Origin: Agromyces sp. Soil535
GTDB taxonomy: Bacteria; Actinomycetota; Actinomycetes; Actinomycetales; Microbacteriaceae
NCBI RefSeq assembly: GCF_001428255.1
Contig: NZ_LMRW01000024.1
Span: forward strand, 121,691-185,690
Length of the DNA stretch: 64,000 bases
Direction: 5' to 3'
Shown in pieces: positions 1 through 8,373 of this stretch. The notes under the pieces were generated by a model that had not been told where the DNA came from, searched no databases, and worked only from the letters and a program-made list of their open reading frames with translations. Each line of letters opens with the position of its first letter. Position 1 is the stretch's first letter. The position numbers and the translations under genes are program-made.

Positions 1-740
1 ACCCGTGCGACCAGGCAGGTGCTCGACACCCAGGTGACCGGCGATCGCGGCCGCACGCTCGAGGAGTCGCTCCCGAGGTCGAGCGACGAGCGGGCGTCCT
101 CGTACCTCGTGATCCAGTTCGCGTCGCTGATCGCGTCCCCCACGCCGTCCCCGAGTCCGAGCACGCGCGGTGCCACCATCGCGAGCGCCGGGTCGGCGAA
201 GTGCCGGAGCATGAGCTCGATCGCCGCCGGCTCGACCACGACGTCGGAGTCCACGAACACGACGTACGGCGTGGACACCAGGGCGAGCCCCGCGTTCCGC
301 GCCCCCGCCGGCCCGAGGTTCCGCCCGAGCGCGAGCAGCTTCGCGCCGCGACGGGCGGCGACGGTTGCGACAGCACCAGGGTCGATCGAGGCGTCGTCGA
401 CCACGATGACCGGCACGGCGCCGCCGATCCCCGCGAGCAGCCGGTCGAGCTGCCGAGGCCGGTCGCGCACGGGGACGACGACGGTCGCCAGGGCAAGGTC
501 GCCCGGCGGCAGCGCGTGCACGACCGGGTCGGCCATGCCGGTCGCGAGCAGGTGGTCGGCCAGCGCGCGCGTCGCGGCATCCGTCACGATCAGCTCCCCG
601 TCGTGGATGCGGTCGCGGGCGAGCGGCTTCAGCCGCGAGATGCGGGTGGGCGAGCCGCCGACCAGCACGGCGCCGTCGTCGACCACGCGGGTGTGGCGGT
701 TGAGGCGCACCGTGAAGCCGTCGGGCAGGCGTGCCGTCAC
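1..740 (-). CDS. mftF: MftF, mycofactocin glycosyltransferase (cut by window edge)
   Basis: This is a family-2 type glycosyltransferase that adds sugars to mature mycofactocin. The GTG start at 738-740 overlaps the mftE stop, and the frame stays open to base 1, so only about 246 N-terminal residues are visible. They show a short N-terminal region (LPDGFTVRL, then LVGGSPTRISRL), followed by a GT-A nucleotide-sugar fold with VVVPVRDRPRQLDRLL, the VVDDAS segment and a VDSDV metal-binding motif near residue 160. The gene is last in the visible mft series. The C-terminal half lies outside the window, so its integrity cannot be judged. Confidence 0.9.
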   Translation of the reverse strand, partial: MTARLPDGFTVRLNRHTRVVDDGAVLVGGSPTRISRLKPLARDRIHDGELIVTDAATRALADHLLATGMADPVVHALPPGDLALATVVVPVRDRPRQLDRLLAGIGGAVPVIVVDDASIDPGAVATVAARRGAKLLALGRNLGPAGARNAGLALVSTPYVVFVDSDVVVEPAAIELMLRHFADPALAMVAPRVLGLGDGVGDAISDANWITRYEDARSSLDLGSDSSSVRPRSPVTWVSSTCLVAR

Positions 741-1519
741 GAGATGGCCCCGGTCGTGGGATCGGTGCCGTCGTCGCCGCGCAGCAGGCATCCGCGTCCG
801 TCGGCCCGACCCCACCGCAGCCGCGCCCACGCCTCGGCGACGAACGCGTCGAGCAGCACTTCGCCTTCGTCGGGGGATGCGGCGCGCGGGTCGCCGAGGA
901 CGCCGTTCTCGACGACGGCGCGCACCCCGCCCTCGCGGAGCAACGGCATGAGGTCGACGATCGCGCGCGTGTCCCCCGCCTCGAGACGATCGCCGCGCAC
1001 GCGCGACGGGTCGAGCCGCTGCAGGATCGAGGTCTCGGAGCGACCCGCGTGGGCGTCCACCGGCACGTCGGGGCCGAGCGGATGGGGGCCCGGCACGCAG
1101 GGCAGCCACGAGGCCGGGCGCTCCTCATCGATGAGGAGCGGCACCGCGGTCGCGAGCGATTCGACGTTGCCGCCGTGGCCGTTCACGAACACCACCCGCT
1201 CCGCCCACTCGCACGCCGACCGGCCGAACTCGAGGAGGAGGAACGTCAGCGCCCGCGTCCCGATGGAGATCGTCCCCGGGAACGCCTGGTGCTCACCGCT
1301 CGCCCCGAACGCGATGGGGGGCGTCACGACCGCGTCGACGCCCTCGGCCCGCAGCCGCGCGGCGACCGCGTCGGCCACGGCGGAGGCCACGACCGTGTCC
1401 GTGTCGAGCGGCAGGTGCGGCCCGTGCTGCTCGGTGGATCCGAGCGGCACGAGCACGACCGGACGGCCGACGTCGGGCCACGGCCGGTCGACGAGGCGCG
1501 GCGCGCCGGGGCCGGTCAT
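737..1519 (-). CDS. mftE: MftE, creatininase-family mycofactocin peptidase
   Basis: This is a metal-dependent amidohydrolase of the creatininase fold (260 aa). In the MFT pathway it frees the modified C-terminal Val-Tyr-derived unit from the MftC-processed MftA peptide. Metal-ligand motifs are visible in order: STEQHGPHLPLDTD near residue 30, NGHGGN near residue 115 and DAHAGRSETS near residue 155. The gene overlaps the mftF start and lies 9 bases after the mftD stop, so it is co-transcribed with its pathway partners. Length and motifs are normal for the family. Confidence 0.95.
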   Translation of the reverse strand: MTGPGAPRLVDRPWPDVGRPVVLVPLGSTEQHGPHLPLDTDTVVASAVADAVAARLRAEGVDAVVTPPIAFGASGEHQAFPGTISIGTRALTFLLLEFGRSACEWAERVVFVNGHGGNVESLATAVPLLIDEERPASWLPCVPGPHPLGPDVPVDAHAGRSETSILQRLDPSRVRGDRLEAGDTRAIVDLMPLLREGGVRAVVENGVLGDPRAASPDEGEVLLDAFVAEAWARLRWGRADGRGCLLRGDDGTDPTTGAIS

Positions 1520-1528
1520 GCGGCCGCC

Positions 1529-2827
1529 TCAGATGTTGCCGAGTGCGACCGAGTCTTCGGGACGCGGCTCCGCGGGTTCGCGCGTGCTCCGGCGGGTCGC
1601 CGGGCGAGCCTTCCGCGCGGCGGGCCGGCGCGGCGGCGTGACCGCATCGGAGTCGGCGCCGAGCTCGCGACGGAAGCCGGGCGGCAAGTAGAAGTCCGCG
1701 GGGGAGAGCTCCTCGATCGAACCGTGTCCGAGACCCAGCACAGCGGAGTCCAGGCCGCCGCGCAGGATGTCCAGCACGTTCTCGACCCCCGCCTGTCCAT
1801 TCGCCGCCAGCCCCCAGAGGTACGCCCGACCGATCATGACCGCGCGCGCACCGAGCGCGAGCGCCTTCGCGACGTCCCCGCCGCGTCGGATGCCGCCGTC
1901 GAGGAGGACCTCCACCTGGCCGCCGACCGCCTCCGCGATGCCGGGAAGCATGCGGATGGACGCGGGCGTCGAGTCAAGGTTATTGCCGCCGTGGTTGGAG
2001 ACCGAGATCGCCGTCACGCCGGCGTCGACTGCGCGCTTCGCGTCGTCGATACGCGAGACGCCCTTCAGCATGAACGGGCCGCCCCACTCCTCGCGGAGCC
2101 AGGCGACGTCGTCCCAGGTGGGCGGGGGCGTCGACATCCACTCGCCGTACGCACCGAAGAAGGTGGGCGCGGGCCCGCCGTCGGCCGGTGCCAGGTTCGG
2201 CGTCGTGAGGTCGGGGACCCGTCCGGTCTTCAGGTAGTCGATGAGCCAGGCCGGCCGGGTGACTGCCTGCGGCGCGAATCGCATGGCCGCCTTCAGTGTC
2301 AGCTTCTCGGGGATCCATGGGCTCCCCCAGTCGCGCCCGTGGGAGAACGACCAGTCGAGCGTGGCGATGAGCCCCTTCGCCCCGGCGGCCCGGGCCCGGT
2401 CGAGCCGGTGCACCATCGTCTCCCGACTGCCGCTCCAGTACACCTGGAAGACGGTGTTCGGGTTGGCCGCCGTGACCTCCTCGATGGGCTTCGACGCGAA
2501 CGAGCTGAGCCCCATGATCGTGCCGCGGTTCGCCGCCGCACGCGCCACCGCCACCTCCCCGTCGGGATGCACCGCCTGCACGCCCGTGGGCGAGATGATG
2601 ACGGGCAACGACACGGGGATGCCCATCACGGTGGTGTCGAGCTTCCGCCCGGCGCGGTGCCCGGCGACGTGCGGCGCGAACTGCAGTTCGGCGAACGCGC
2701 GCAGGTTGTCCTCGGTCGTCAGTCCTCGTTCCGAGCCGGCGACGAGCGCGCCGTACACCGACTTCGGCAGTCTCCGCTTCGCGCGCCGCTGCGCCTCGGC
2801 CACCGTCTCGAACCAGTCGTTGCTCAT
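1529..2827 (-). CDS. mftD: MftD, FMN-dependent mycofactocin dehydrogenase (LldD family)
   Basis: This alpha-hydroxy-acid-oxidase-type TIM barrel (432 aa) oxidatively deaminates the cyclised Val-Tyr intermediate to premycofactocin. FMN and catalytic segments are visible: ISPTGVQAVHPDGE, the SNHGGNNLD His motif and LLDGGIRRGGDV. I placed the start at ATG 2827, where MSNDWFETV follows a GGGAGACGG ribosome site; longer readings upstream lack support. The C-terminal 40 residues are rich in Arg, Pro and Ala and look disordered. Upstream is the vWA gene and downstream mftE. Confidence 0.95.
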   Translation of the reverse strand: MSNDWFETVAEAQRRAKRRLPKSVYGALVAGSERGLTTEDNLRAFAELQFAPHVAGHRAGRKLDTTVMGIPVSLPVIISPTGVQAVHPDGEVAVARAAANRGTIMGLSSFASKPIEEVTAANPNTVFQVYWSGSRETMVHRLDRARAAGAKGLIATLDWSFSHGRDWGSPWIPEKLTLKAAMRFAPQAVTRPAWLIDYLKTGRVPDLTTPNLAPADGGPAPTFFGAYGEWMSTPPPTWDDVAWLREEWGGPFMLKGVSRIDDAKRAVDAGVTAISVSNHGGNNLDSTPASIRMLPGIAEAVGGQVEVLLDGGIRRGGDVAKALALGARAVMIGRAYLWGLAANGQAGVENVLDILRGGLDSAVLGLGHGSIEELSPADFYLPPGFRRELGADSDAVTPPRRPAARKARPATRRSTREPAEPRPEDSVALGNI

Positions 2828-2888
2828 CGTCCGTCTCCCTTCGCGGGTGCGTCTGCAGTGGTGATGGGTGCTCCGTGTGCGCCGGCGG

Positions 2889-3764
2889 TCATGTGCCGAA
2901 CATCTCGCTGATGGCGGGCGCGACCCCGCGGTGGTCCTGCACGACGTGCAGCGTGCCCCGCCCGATCCGCGCCAGGTCGCGGCCGAGGTCGACGTCGCGT
3001 TCACCGCTCGCGTCGAGCAGCACGTCGAGCCGCGGCAACCGTGCAGCGACCGTGCGCGGGTCGGGACCGGCATTGTGCACGCAGTCGGACAGCAGCACCA
3101 CGCGAGCGTCCCGGACGGGCGCGCGCGTCAACTGCTGCGCGGCGAGCTCCAGCGGGAAGGCCACGTTCGTGAGCCCCTGCGCGGGGATCCGCATGATCGT
3201 GTCGAGGAGGTCCATGGGCTTCACGAGCTCGCCGAGGTTCAGCAGGATCGCGGCATCCGACCAGAAGGCGATCACCGCGAGGTCGTCGTGCTCCAATTCG
3301 CCGGCGAGTGCGCCGACCGTCGCCGCCGCGGTCGCCACGCGCTCCCCCTTCATCGACCCCGAGACGTCGACGGCGAGCACGACGGAGCGCTTCGTGCGGA
3401 TGCGGTCGCGCACGACGATGTCCTCGTCCTCTGGAACGGGCCGCTCCGCGAGCACCTCGATCGTCCGATCCAGGTCGATCTCATCCGAGCCGCCCCGGTA
3501 CGGGAGGCTCCCGAGCTCGCCGATGCCGCGTCGACTCGTCGCGTCGCGTCGCGGACGTCGGATCGCCAGTCGCGCGGCGATCCGCCTGGCACGGGCTCGG
3601 GCCCGGGGATCGACGTCGCCGTCGGACCCCGCGACGACGACGTGGGCGTCCTCATCCGTGAAGCCCGTCGCCGTGCTGCCGGGGAGCGGCTTCGCCGGAG
3701 CCCGGCCACTGCCCGTCGAGCGCAGCACCGACCCGCCTCCCGCACCCGCGGTCGCGTCGTACAC
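2889..3764 (-). CDS. von Willebrand factor A domain protein (MFT locus)
   Basis: This 291-residue protein has a C-terminal vWA domain with a full MIDAS metal site: DVSGSMKG near residue 133, a Thr in GLTNVAF and an Asp in LSDCVHN. The first 100 residues are Gly/Arg-rich and probably flexible. The GTG start has a strong AGGAGG seven bases ahead. It follows a MoxR-type ATPase gene, and MoxR/vWA pairs commonly act as chaperones that load metal or remodel a partner enzyme. Here the partner is probably a mycofactocin-dependent dehydrogenase, which is inference from position alone. No signal peptide is visible, so it is likely cytoplasmic. Confidence 0.85.
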   Translation of the reverse strand: MYDATAGAGGGSVLRSTGSGRAPAKPLPGSTATGFTDEDAHVVVAGSDGDVDPRARARARRIAARLAIRRPRRDATSRRGIGELGSLPYRGGSDEIDLDRTIEVLAERPVPEDEDIVVRDRIRTKRSVVLAVDVSGSMKGERVATAAATVGALAGELEHDDLAVIAFWSDAAILLNLGELVKPMDLLDTIMRIPAQGLTNVAFPLELAAQQLTRAPVRDARVVLLSDCVHNAGPDPRTVAARLPRLDVLLDASGERDVDLGRDLARIGRGTLHVVQDHRGVAPAISEMFGT

Positions 3765-3872
3765 GGTGGGTTCCTCCTCGAGCTGTTTCGGTCGTCGCCG
3801 GAGCGGTGCCCCATTCTCGCCACGGCGCTCTGGCCGATCACGCCGCAGGGGCGAATCGGCGGGGACGGCTCT

Positions 3873-4808
3873 TCATCCGGGCGCCGCCGCCGCGGGCTCG
3901 AGGATGAAGCGGTCCTCCCAGATCTCGCGCAGCACCCGCTCGGGCGTCGTCTCGATCGCCTCGTCGAGGTGGATGCGTCCCGACAACGACACGATCATCG
4001 CGTCGAACACGAGCGGCGGATACCCCTCCTGCTCAGGAGAGCGGATGCCGCGGAGCTCGGCGAGCTTCGTCGCGACGAGCACCAGGTCGATCGCGCCGCG
4101 CACGCTCGATCCCTGCCGCACGTCGGGGTGCGTGCGCGTTGCGCGAGTCACCGCAACCGCGTCGACCACCAGCCGATCGCCCACCGCCCCATGCAGCCTT
4201 GTGCGGAGCCGTACGATCGCCTCCTCGCTCGGCGCGTCCTGGTAGTCGACGGCGAGGCGGTTGAGCCGGTCGTGCACGCTCGTGGAGAGCCGAGTGGTGC
4301 CGACGTTGTCGTACGGGTTCATCGAGGCGATGACCCGGAACGTCGGCTTCGCCGCGATCCGACCCACCCGCGGCACCGCGATCGATCGGTCCGCCATCGC
4401 GGTGAGGAGCGTGTTGAGCGTGTCCTCGGGTGCCCGGTTGAACTCCTCGATGTAGAGGAATCCTCCCTCGCGCATCGCCTCGACGAGCGGGCCCGCCACG
4501 AAGTTGTCGGCGCTGTAGTCCTCCTTCAGCACCCTGGCGGGATTGTGGTGACCGACGAGCTTCGCCGGCGTCAGGTCGGCGTTGCCCTCGACGAACAGCA
4601 GCGGGATGCCCCACTCCTCCGTGATCGCGGTGAGCATCGTCGTCTTGCTCGTCCCGGGCGGCCCCTCGAGCAGGATGTCGCGCCCGGCCGCCACCGCCGC
4701 AAGCGTGAGCTCGAGCTCCCGTTCCCGGCCGACGATGTGGGCGGCGATGCGTTCGCGGTTCCTCGCCAGCTCGCCCGGCGCGGCATCCGCTCGTGTGGCG
4801 TCGGTCAC
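3873..4808 (-). CDS. MoxR-family AAA+ ATPase (MFT locus)
   Basis: This 311-residue AAA+ ATPase has the Walker A motif GPPGTSKT near residue 50, a Walker B-like FLYIEEFNRAP segment near residue 118, and the sensor region VIASMNPYDNVGT. MoxR ATPases work with vWA proteins to mature or activate enzymes, and the next gene encodes exactly such a vWA protein after about 108 bases. The gene starts 10 bases after the stop of a mycofactocin-type dehydrogenase, so the pair is probably expressed with the dehydrogenases. Client identity is unknown. Confidence 0.9.
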   Translation of the reverse strand: MTDATRADAAPGELARNRERIAAHIVGRERELELTLAAVAAGRDILLEGPPGTSKTTMLTAITEEWGIPLLFVEGNADLTPAKLVGHHNPARVLKEDYSADNFVAGPLVEAMREGGFLYIEEFNRAPEDTLNTLLTAMADRSIAVPRVGRIAAKPTFRVIASMNPYDNVGTTRLSTSVHDRLNRLAVDYQDAPSEEAIVRLRTRLHGAVGDRLVVDAVAVTRATRTHPDVRQGSSVRGAIDLVLVATKLAELRGIRSPEQEGYPPLVFDAMIVSLSGRIHLDEAIETTPERVLREIWEDRFILEPAAAAPG

Positions 4809-4818
4809 CAGGTCCCCC

Positions 4819-5652
4819 TCACTTCGTGGTCGCTCCCGCGTCGACGGGCAGCATCACGCCGGTGACGTAGCGCGACTCGTCGGAGGCGAGCCACAGGACC
4901 GCGTTCGAGATGTCGACCGGCTCGACCCAGGGGACGGGCAGGGCGTTCATCGCCTGGAACCGTTCGGCCAGCCGTTCCCGCGTGCGCTCGGCAGGCTCGA
5001 GGTCGGGGGCGAACAGCGCGTAGAGCATCTCGTTCTGGATCATGGGCGTGTCGACGCTCGTCGGATGCACCGAGTTCACGCGGATCATGTCGGGCGCGAG
5101 CTCGAGCGCCAGGGTGCGCATGAGGCCCACCACACCGTGCTTCGCAGACACGTAGTGCGCGAAGTTCTCGAACCCCTTGATGCCCGCAGTCGAGCTCGTG
5201 AGGATGATCGAGCCGCCGCCGGCTGCCTTGAGGTGCGGGATGGCGGCCTTCGCGGTGTGCCAGACGCCGGTGAGGTTCACCCCGATCATCTCGTCCCACG
5301 ACTCGTCGCTCAGCTCATCGGCTCGGCCCTGCGAGAAGATGCCCGCGTTCGCCGAGACGATGTCGAGCCGGCCGAGCTCGGCGACGCCGTCATCGAGCGC
5401 CGACTTCAGCGCGGGGTAGTCGCGCACGTCGGCTTCCCTGGCGACGATGCGCCGGTCGAGCGCCTCGACCTGCCGCACCGTCTCTGCCAGGTCGTCGGGC
5501 GTCGACATCGCATACTCCACGGTCGGCAGCTGCCGCGCCACGTCGACGGCGATGATGTCGGCGCCCTCCTCCGCCATCCGCAGCGCGTGGCTGCGCCCCT
5601 GTCCGCGTGCCGCGCCGGTGATGAACGCGACCTTCCCATCCAGTCGTCCCAT
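4819..5652 (-). CDS. Mycofactocin-type short-chain dehydrogenase, copy 1
   Basis: This Rossmann-fold SDR (277 aa) belongs to the subgroup that holds NAD tightly and regenerates it through mycofactocin. The diagnostic cofactor segment TGAARGQGRSHA is near residue 13, followed by the subgroup insert between strands 2 and 3 (ARQLPTVEYAMSTPDD). The catalytic Tyr-Lys lies in YVSAKHG. It is one of four paralogues in tandem and is closest to the neighbouring copy 2, with which it shares VPWVEPVDISNAVLWLASDESRYVTG-like text. The alcohol or ketone substrate cannot be told from sequence. Confidence 0.92.
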   Translation of the reverse strand: MGRLDGKVAFITGAARGQGRSHALRMAEEGADIIAVDVARQLPTVEYAMSTPDDLAETVRQVEALDRRIVAREADVRDYPALKSALDDGVAELGRLDIVSANAGIFSQGRADELSDESWDEMIGVNLTGVWHTAKAAIPHLKAAGGGSIILTSSTAGIKGFENFAHYVSAKHGVVGLMRTLALELAPDMIRVNSVHPTSVDTPMIQNEMLYALFAPDLEPAERTRERLAERFQAMNALPVPWVEPVDISNAVLWLASDESRYVTGVMLPVDAGATTK

Positions 5653-5664
5653 GGTCTTCCCTTC

Positions 5665-6495
5665 CTACTTCACTGCCGCGCCGGCGTCGACCGGCAGCGG
5701 GACACCGGTCACGTAACGCGATTCGTCGCTGGCCAGCCACAGGACGGCGTTGGAGATGTCGACGGGCTCCACCCACGGGATCGGCAGCGCGTTCATCGCG
5801 ATGGCCGCGCTCGCGAAGTCCTCACGCGTGGGGTTCTCGAGGTCGGGCCGGAACAACCGGTAGATCGTGTCGTTCAGCACCATTTCGGTCGCAACGGTCG
5901 TCGGGTGCACGCTGTTCACCCGGATCCTGTCCCCCGCGAGCTCGAGCGCCAGCGTGCGCATGAGCCCCACCAGTCCGTGCTTCGCGGAGACGTAATGGGA
6001 CAGGTTCGGGTAGGCGAACAGCCCGGCGTCGGAGCTCGTGATGATGATCGATCCGCCGCCGGCCGCCTTCAGATGCGGGATCGTCGCTTTCGCGGTGCGC
6101 CACACGCCCGAGAGGTTGATGTCGATCATGGTCGACCAGTGGTCCTCCGGGAGGTCGACCGCCTGCGCGGGCATCCCGGCGATGCCCGCGTTCGCCGCGA
6201 CGATGTCGAGCCGTCCCAGCTCGGCGACGCCCGCGTCGACCGCGGCCTTCAGCGCGTCGAAGTCGCGGACGTCGGCCTTCGTCGCCACGATCCGCCGGTC
6301 GAGGGCCTCGACCTGGCGCACGGTCTCGGCGAGGTCCTCCTCGGTCGCGGGCGGGATGTTGTTGCTGGGCACCGGCTCGCAGATGTCGATGGCGATGATG
6401 TCGGCGCCCTCCTCCGCGAGCCGCATCGCATGGCTGCGGCCCTGGCCGCGTGCCGCGCCGGTGATGAATGCGACCTTTCCATCTACACGCCCCAT
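5665..6495 (-). CDS. Mycofactocin-type short-chain dehydrogenase, copy 2
   Basis: This SDR (276 aa) has the same TGAARGQGRSHAM cofactor motif, the mycofactocin-subgroup insert (CEPVPSNNIPPATEEDLAE) and the catalytic YVSAKHG. ATG 6495 (MGRVDGKVAF) was chosen over the longer reading because it aligns with the sister copies and follows a purine-rich GGAAAGGAGG stretch. It is separated by only 12 bases from copy 1 and resembles it more than copies 3 and 4, which suggests a recent duplication. It probably oxidises a secondary or cyclic alcohol, as known carveol-dehydrogenase-like members do. Confidence 0.92.
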   Translation of the reverse strand: MGRVDGKVAFITGAARGQGRSHAMRLAEEGADIIAIDICEPVPSNNIPPATEEDLAETVRQVEALDRRIVATKADVRDFDALKAAVDAGVAELGRLDIVAANAGIAGMPAQAVDLPEDHWSTMIDINLSGVWRTAKATIPHLKAAGGGSIIITSSDAGLFAYPNLSHYVSAKHGLVGLMRTLALELAGDRIRVNSVHPTTVATEMVLNDTIYRLFRPDLENPTREDFASAAIAMNALPIPWVEPVDISNAVLWLASDESRYVTGVPLPVDAGAAVK

Positions 6496-6539
6496 CGCGT
6501 GCCTCCTTTCCTCCGGGCGGGATCGCCGCCCCTCGATGG

Positions 6540-6558
6540 ATGCCGCGCCACGCGGCAT
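6540..6558 (-). other. Intercistronic hairpin after SDR copy 3
   Basis: A perfect 8-bp inverted repeat (ATGCCGCG and CGCGGCAT) with a 3-base loop lies five bases beyond the stop of SDR copy 3 and before SDR copy 2. No T-run follows. It could stabilise the upstream message, act as a weak terminator, or set expression steps inside the operon. Confidence 0.55.
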
Positions 6559-6563
6559 TCGGG

Positions 6564-7373
6564 TCAGTACTGCGTGTTGCCCGCGTCGACGGTCATGGCC
6601 ATCGCGGTGATGTAGCGCGACTCGTCGCTCGCGAGGAACAGCACCGCATTCGACTGGTCGCGCGGCTCGGTCACGTCGATCGGCAGCGAGTTCGTGAGCA
6701 TGCCCGCGAGACGCTCATTGCCGGCGAGCAGGCGCGGGTACTCCCCGGCCATCTCACCCATGGGGGTGTCGACCCCGGTGGGGTGCAGCGAGTTGACCCT
6801 GATGTTGTGCTTCGCGAGCTCGTGCGCGAACGCCTTGGTGAGCCCGGTGACGCCGAACTTCGACGCGACGTACGGCGTCAGGAACGGAAGTCCCTTCAAC
6901 CCGGCCGCCGAGCTCGTCAGGATGATCGAGCCGCCGCCCGCCTCGATGAGGTGGGGTGCGGTGAGCTGCACCGTGTTCCAGATGCCCGTCAGATTCGTCG
7001 AGATCGTCTCGTCCCAGACCTCAGGCGTCACCTCGTCCCACGGGGCGAGGATGCAGATGCCCGCGTTCCCGACGACGATGTCGAGGTGCCCGAGTTCGGC
7101 GATGCCCTCGTCGATCGCGGCTTTCATGGCGGCGCGATCCCGGACATCGGCCTTGCGGGCGACGATGCGCCGATCCAGCGCCTCGACCTGGCGGACCGTC
7201 TCCTGCAGGTCCTCCTCCGTCGCGTGCGAGTACTGGAGTCCCGGCACCGGACCGCACAGGTCCACCGCGATGATGTCGGCGCCCTCCTCGGCGAGCCGCA
7301 CCGCGTGCGACCTGCCTTGGCCGCGGGCCGCTCCGGTGACGAAGGCGACCTTGCCTTCCACTCGTCCTGTCAC
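6564..7373 (-). CDS. Mycofactocin-type short-chain dehydrogenase, copy 3
   Basis: This SDR (269 aa) has TGAARGQGRSHAV near residue 13, the subgroup insert (LCGPVPGLQYSHATEEDL) and YVASKFG as the Tyr-Lys site. The start is GTG 7373 (VTGRVEGKVAFV). Its C-terminal half, with PMGEMAGEYPRLLAGNERL and TVDAGNTQY, differs clearly from copies 1 and 2, so the substrate pocket is probably different. An 8-bp perfect hairpin sits five bases after its stop codon. Confidence 0.92.
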   Translation of the reverse strand: MTGRVEGKVAFVTGAARGQGRSHAVRLAEEGADIIAVDLCGPVPGLQYSHATEEDLQETVRQVEALDRRIVARKADVRDRAAMKAAIDEGIAELGHLDIVVGNAGICILAPWDEVTPEVWDETISTNLTGIWNTVQLTAPHLIEAGGGSIILTSSAAGLKGLPFLTPYVASKFGVTGLTKAFAHELAKHNIRVNSLHPTGVDTPMGEMAGEYPRLLAGNERLAGMLTNSLPIDVTEPRDQSNAVLFLASDESRYITAMAMTVDAGNTQY

Positions 7374-7413
7374 GTTGTGCTCCTTCTTCCGAGTTCTCAG
7401 GTGATGCGCCGTG

Positions 7414-8274
7414 CTACTTGATCGGGTTGGCGTTGTACCCCGGCATGAGCAGATGTCCGGCATCGACGGGGATGGTGACCCCGGTGACCGACGAAGCCAG
7501 GTCGGAGTTGAGGTAGAGCGCGGTGTCGGCGATGCGCTGCGGCGACAGGAACCCCTGCCCCTTGAGCGCATGGAACGCATAGCCGGCGTCGAGCATGTCC
7601 GCCTCGGTGCCCTCGCCCGACGGCTTGCCCGACATCATGTCCCACGCACCCTGCCAGCTCGTCATCGGCGTCAGGATCGCGCCGGGATGGATGGAGTTGA
7701 CCCGGATGCCGTGCTGCGCATACTCGAGCGCGAGCGTCTTCATGACGCCGACCACGCCGAACTTCGCCGCGCAGTAGTGCACGTAGTTCGCACCGGGTTC
7801 GAGGCCGTTGATCGACGACGTGATGACGATCGACCCGCCTCCCTGCTCCATCATGTGCGGGAGCACGGCCTTCGCCGACTTCCAGACGCCGGTGAGGTTC
7901 ACCGCGATCATGTCGTCCCACTGCTCGTCGGTGAGCTCGTGCGCCGGGGCCAGCGAGAAGATGCCGGCGTTGGCGATGAGGATGTCGATCTTCCCGAGCT
8001 CGGCGATGCCACGCTGCACGGCGGCGTCGAGGTCGGCTTGCTTTCGCACGTCGCCGACGACCGGGACGATCCGGCGGTCGTGCGCCTCGACCTGCGCGAC
8101 CGTCTCGTCGAAGTCGGCCTGCTGGGCCATCGGGTACTGCACGCTGCCGATCTGCTCCAGCGTGTCGACGATGACGACGTCGGCACCCTCCCTGGCGCAC
8201 GTCACGGCGTGGGCGCGGCCCTGCCCGCGTGAGCCTCCGGTGATGAGTGCGACCTTGCCCTCGAGCAGTCCCAT
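7414..8274 (-). CDS. Mycofactocin-type short-chain dehydrogenase, copy 4
   Basis: This is the most divergent of the four SDRs (286 aa). The cofactor motif reads TGGSRGQGRAHAV and the Tyr-Lys site is YCAAKFG. It carries the mycofactocin-type insert (LEQIGSVQYPMAQQADF) and a longer C-terminal lid (DMMSGKPSGEGTEADMLDAG) that would shape the substrate pocket. It is the first dehydrogenase after mftC, separated from it by about 100 bases that contain a hairpin. Spacing to copy 3 is 40 bases, so the four genes are likely one transcript. Confidence 0.9.
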   Translation of the reverse strand: MGLLEGKVALITGGSRGQGRAHAVTCAREGADVVIVDTLEQIGSVQYPMAQQADFDETVAQVEAHDRRIVPVVGDVRKQADLDAAVQRGIAELGKIDILIANAGIFSLAPAHELTDEQWDDMIAVNLTGVWKSAKAVLPHMMEQGGGSIVITSSINGLEPGANYVHYCAAKFGVVGVMKTLALEYAQHGIRVNSIHPGAILTPMTSWQGAWDMMSGKPSGEGTEADMLDAGYAFHALKGQGFLSPQRIADTALYLNSDLASSVTGVTIPVDAGHLLMPGYNANPIK

Positions 8275-8336
8275 GGCTGTTCTCCTCTTCTCTCCGGGCA
8301 TGCCAGACCGACTCGGCGCAGACGTGCACCTCACCG

Positions 8337-8356
8337 CGACCGCCTTATCGCGGTCG
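8337..8356 (-). other. Hairpin between mftC and the dehydrogenase genes
   Basis: A 7-bp inverted repeat (CGACCGC and GCGGTCG) with a 6-base loop lies 17 bases after the mftC stop. It is not followed by a T-tract, so it may be an attenuator or a processing/stability element separating mftABC from the dehydrogenase genes. Confidence 0.5.
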
Positions 8357-8373
8357 TGCCGGAGCGCAGGGTC

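Noticed and set aside
1436..1443. GGATCC words inside coding regions, such as in mftE and mftD
   Set aside because: They lack the flanking ATT/AAT arms and are not in promoters, so they are not counted as operators.
731..4865. Long plus-strand frames across mftE, mftD, vWA and MoxR
   Set aside because: They are low-complexity Arg/Pro/Val-rich shadows of well-supported minus-strand genes.
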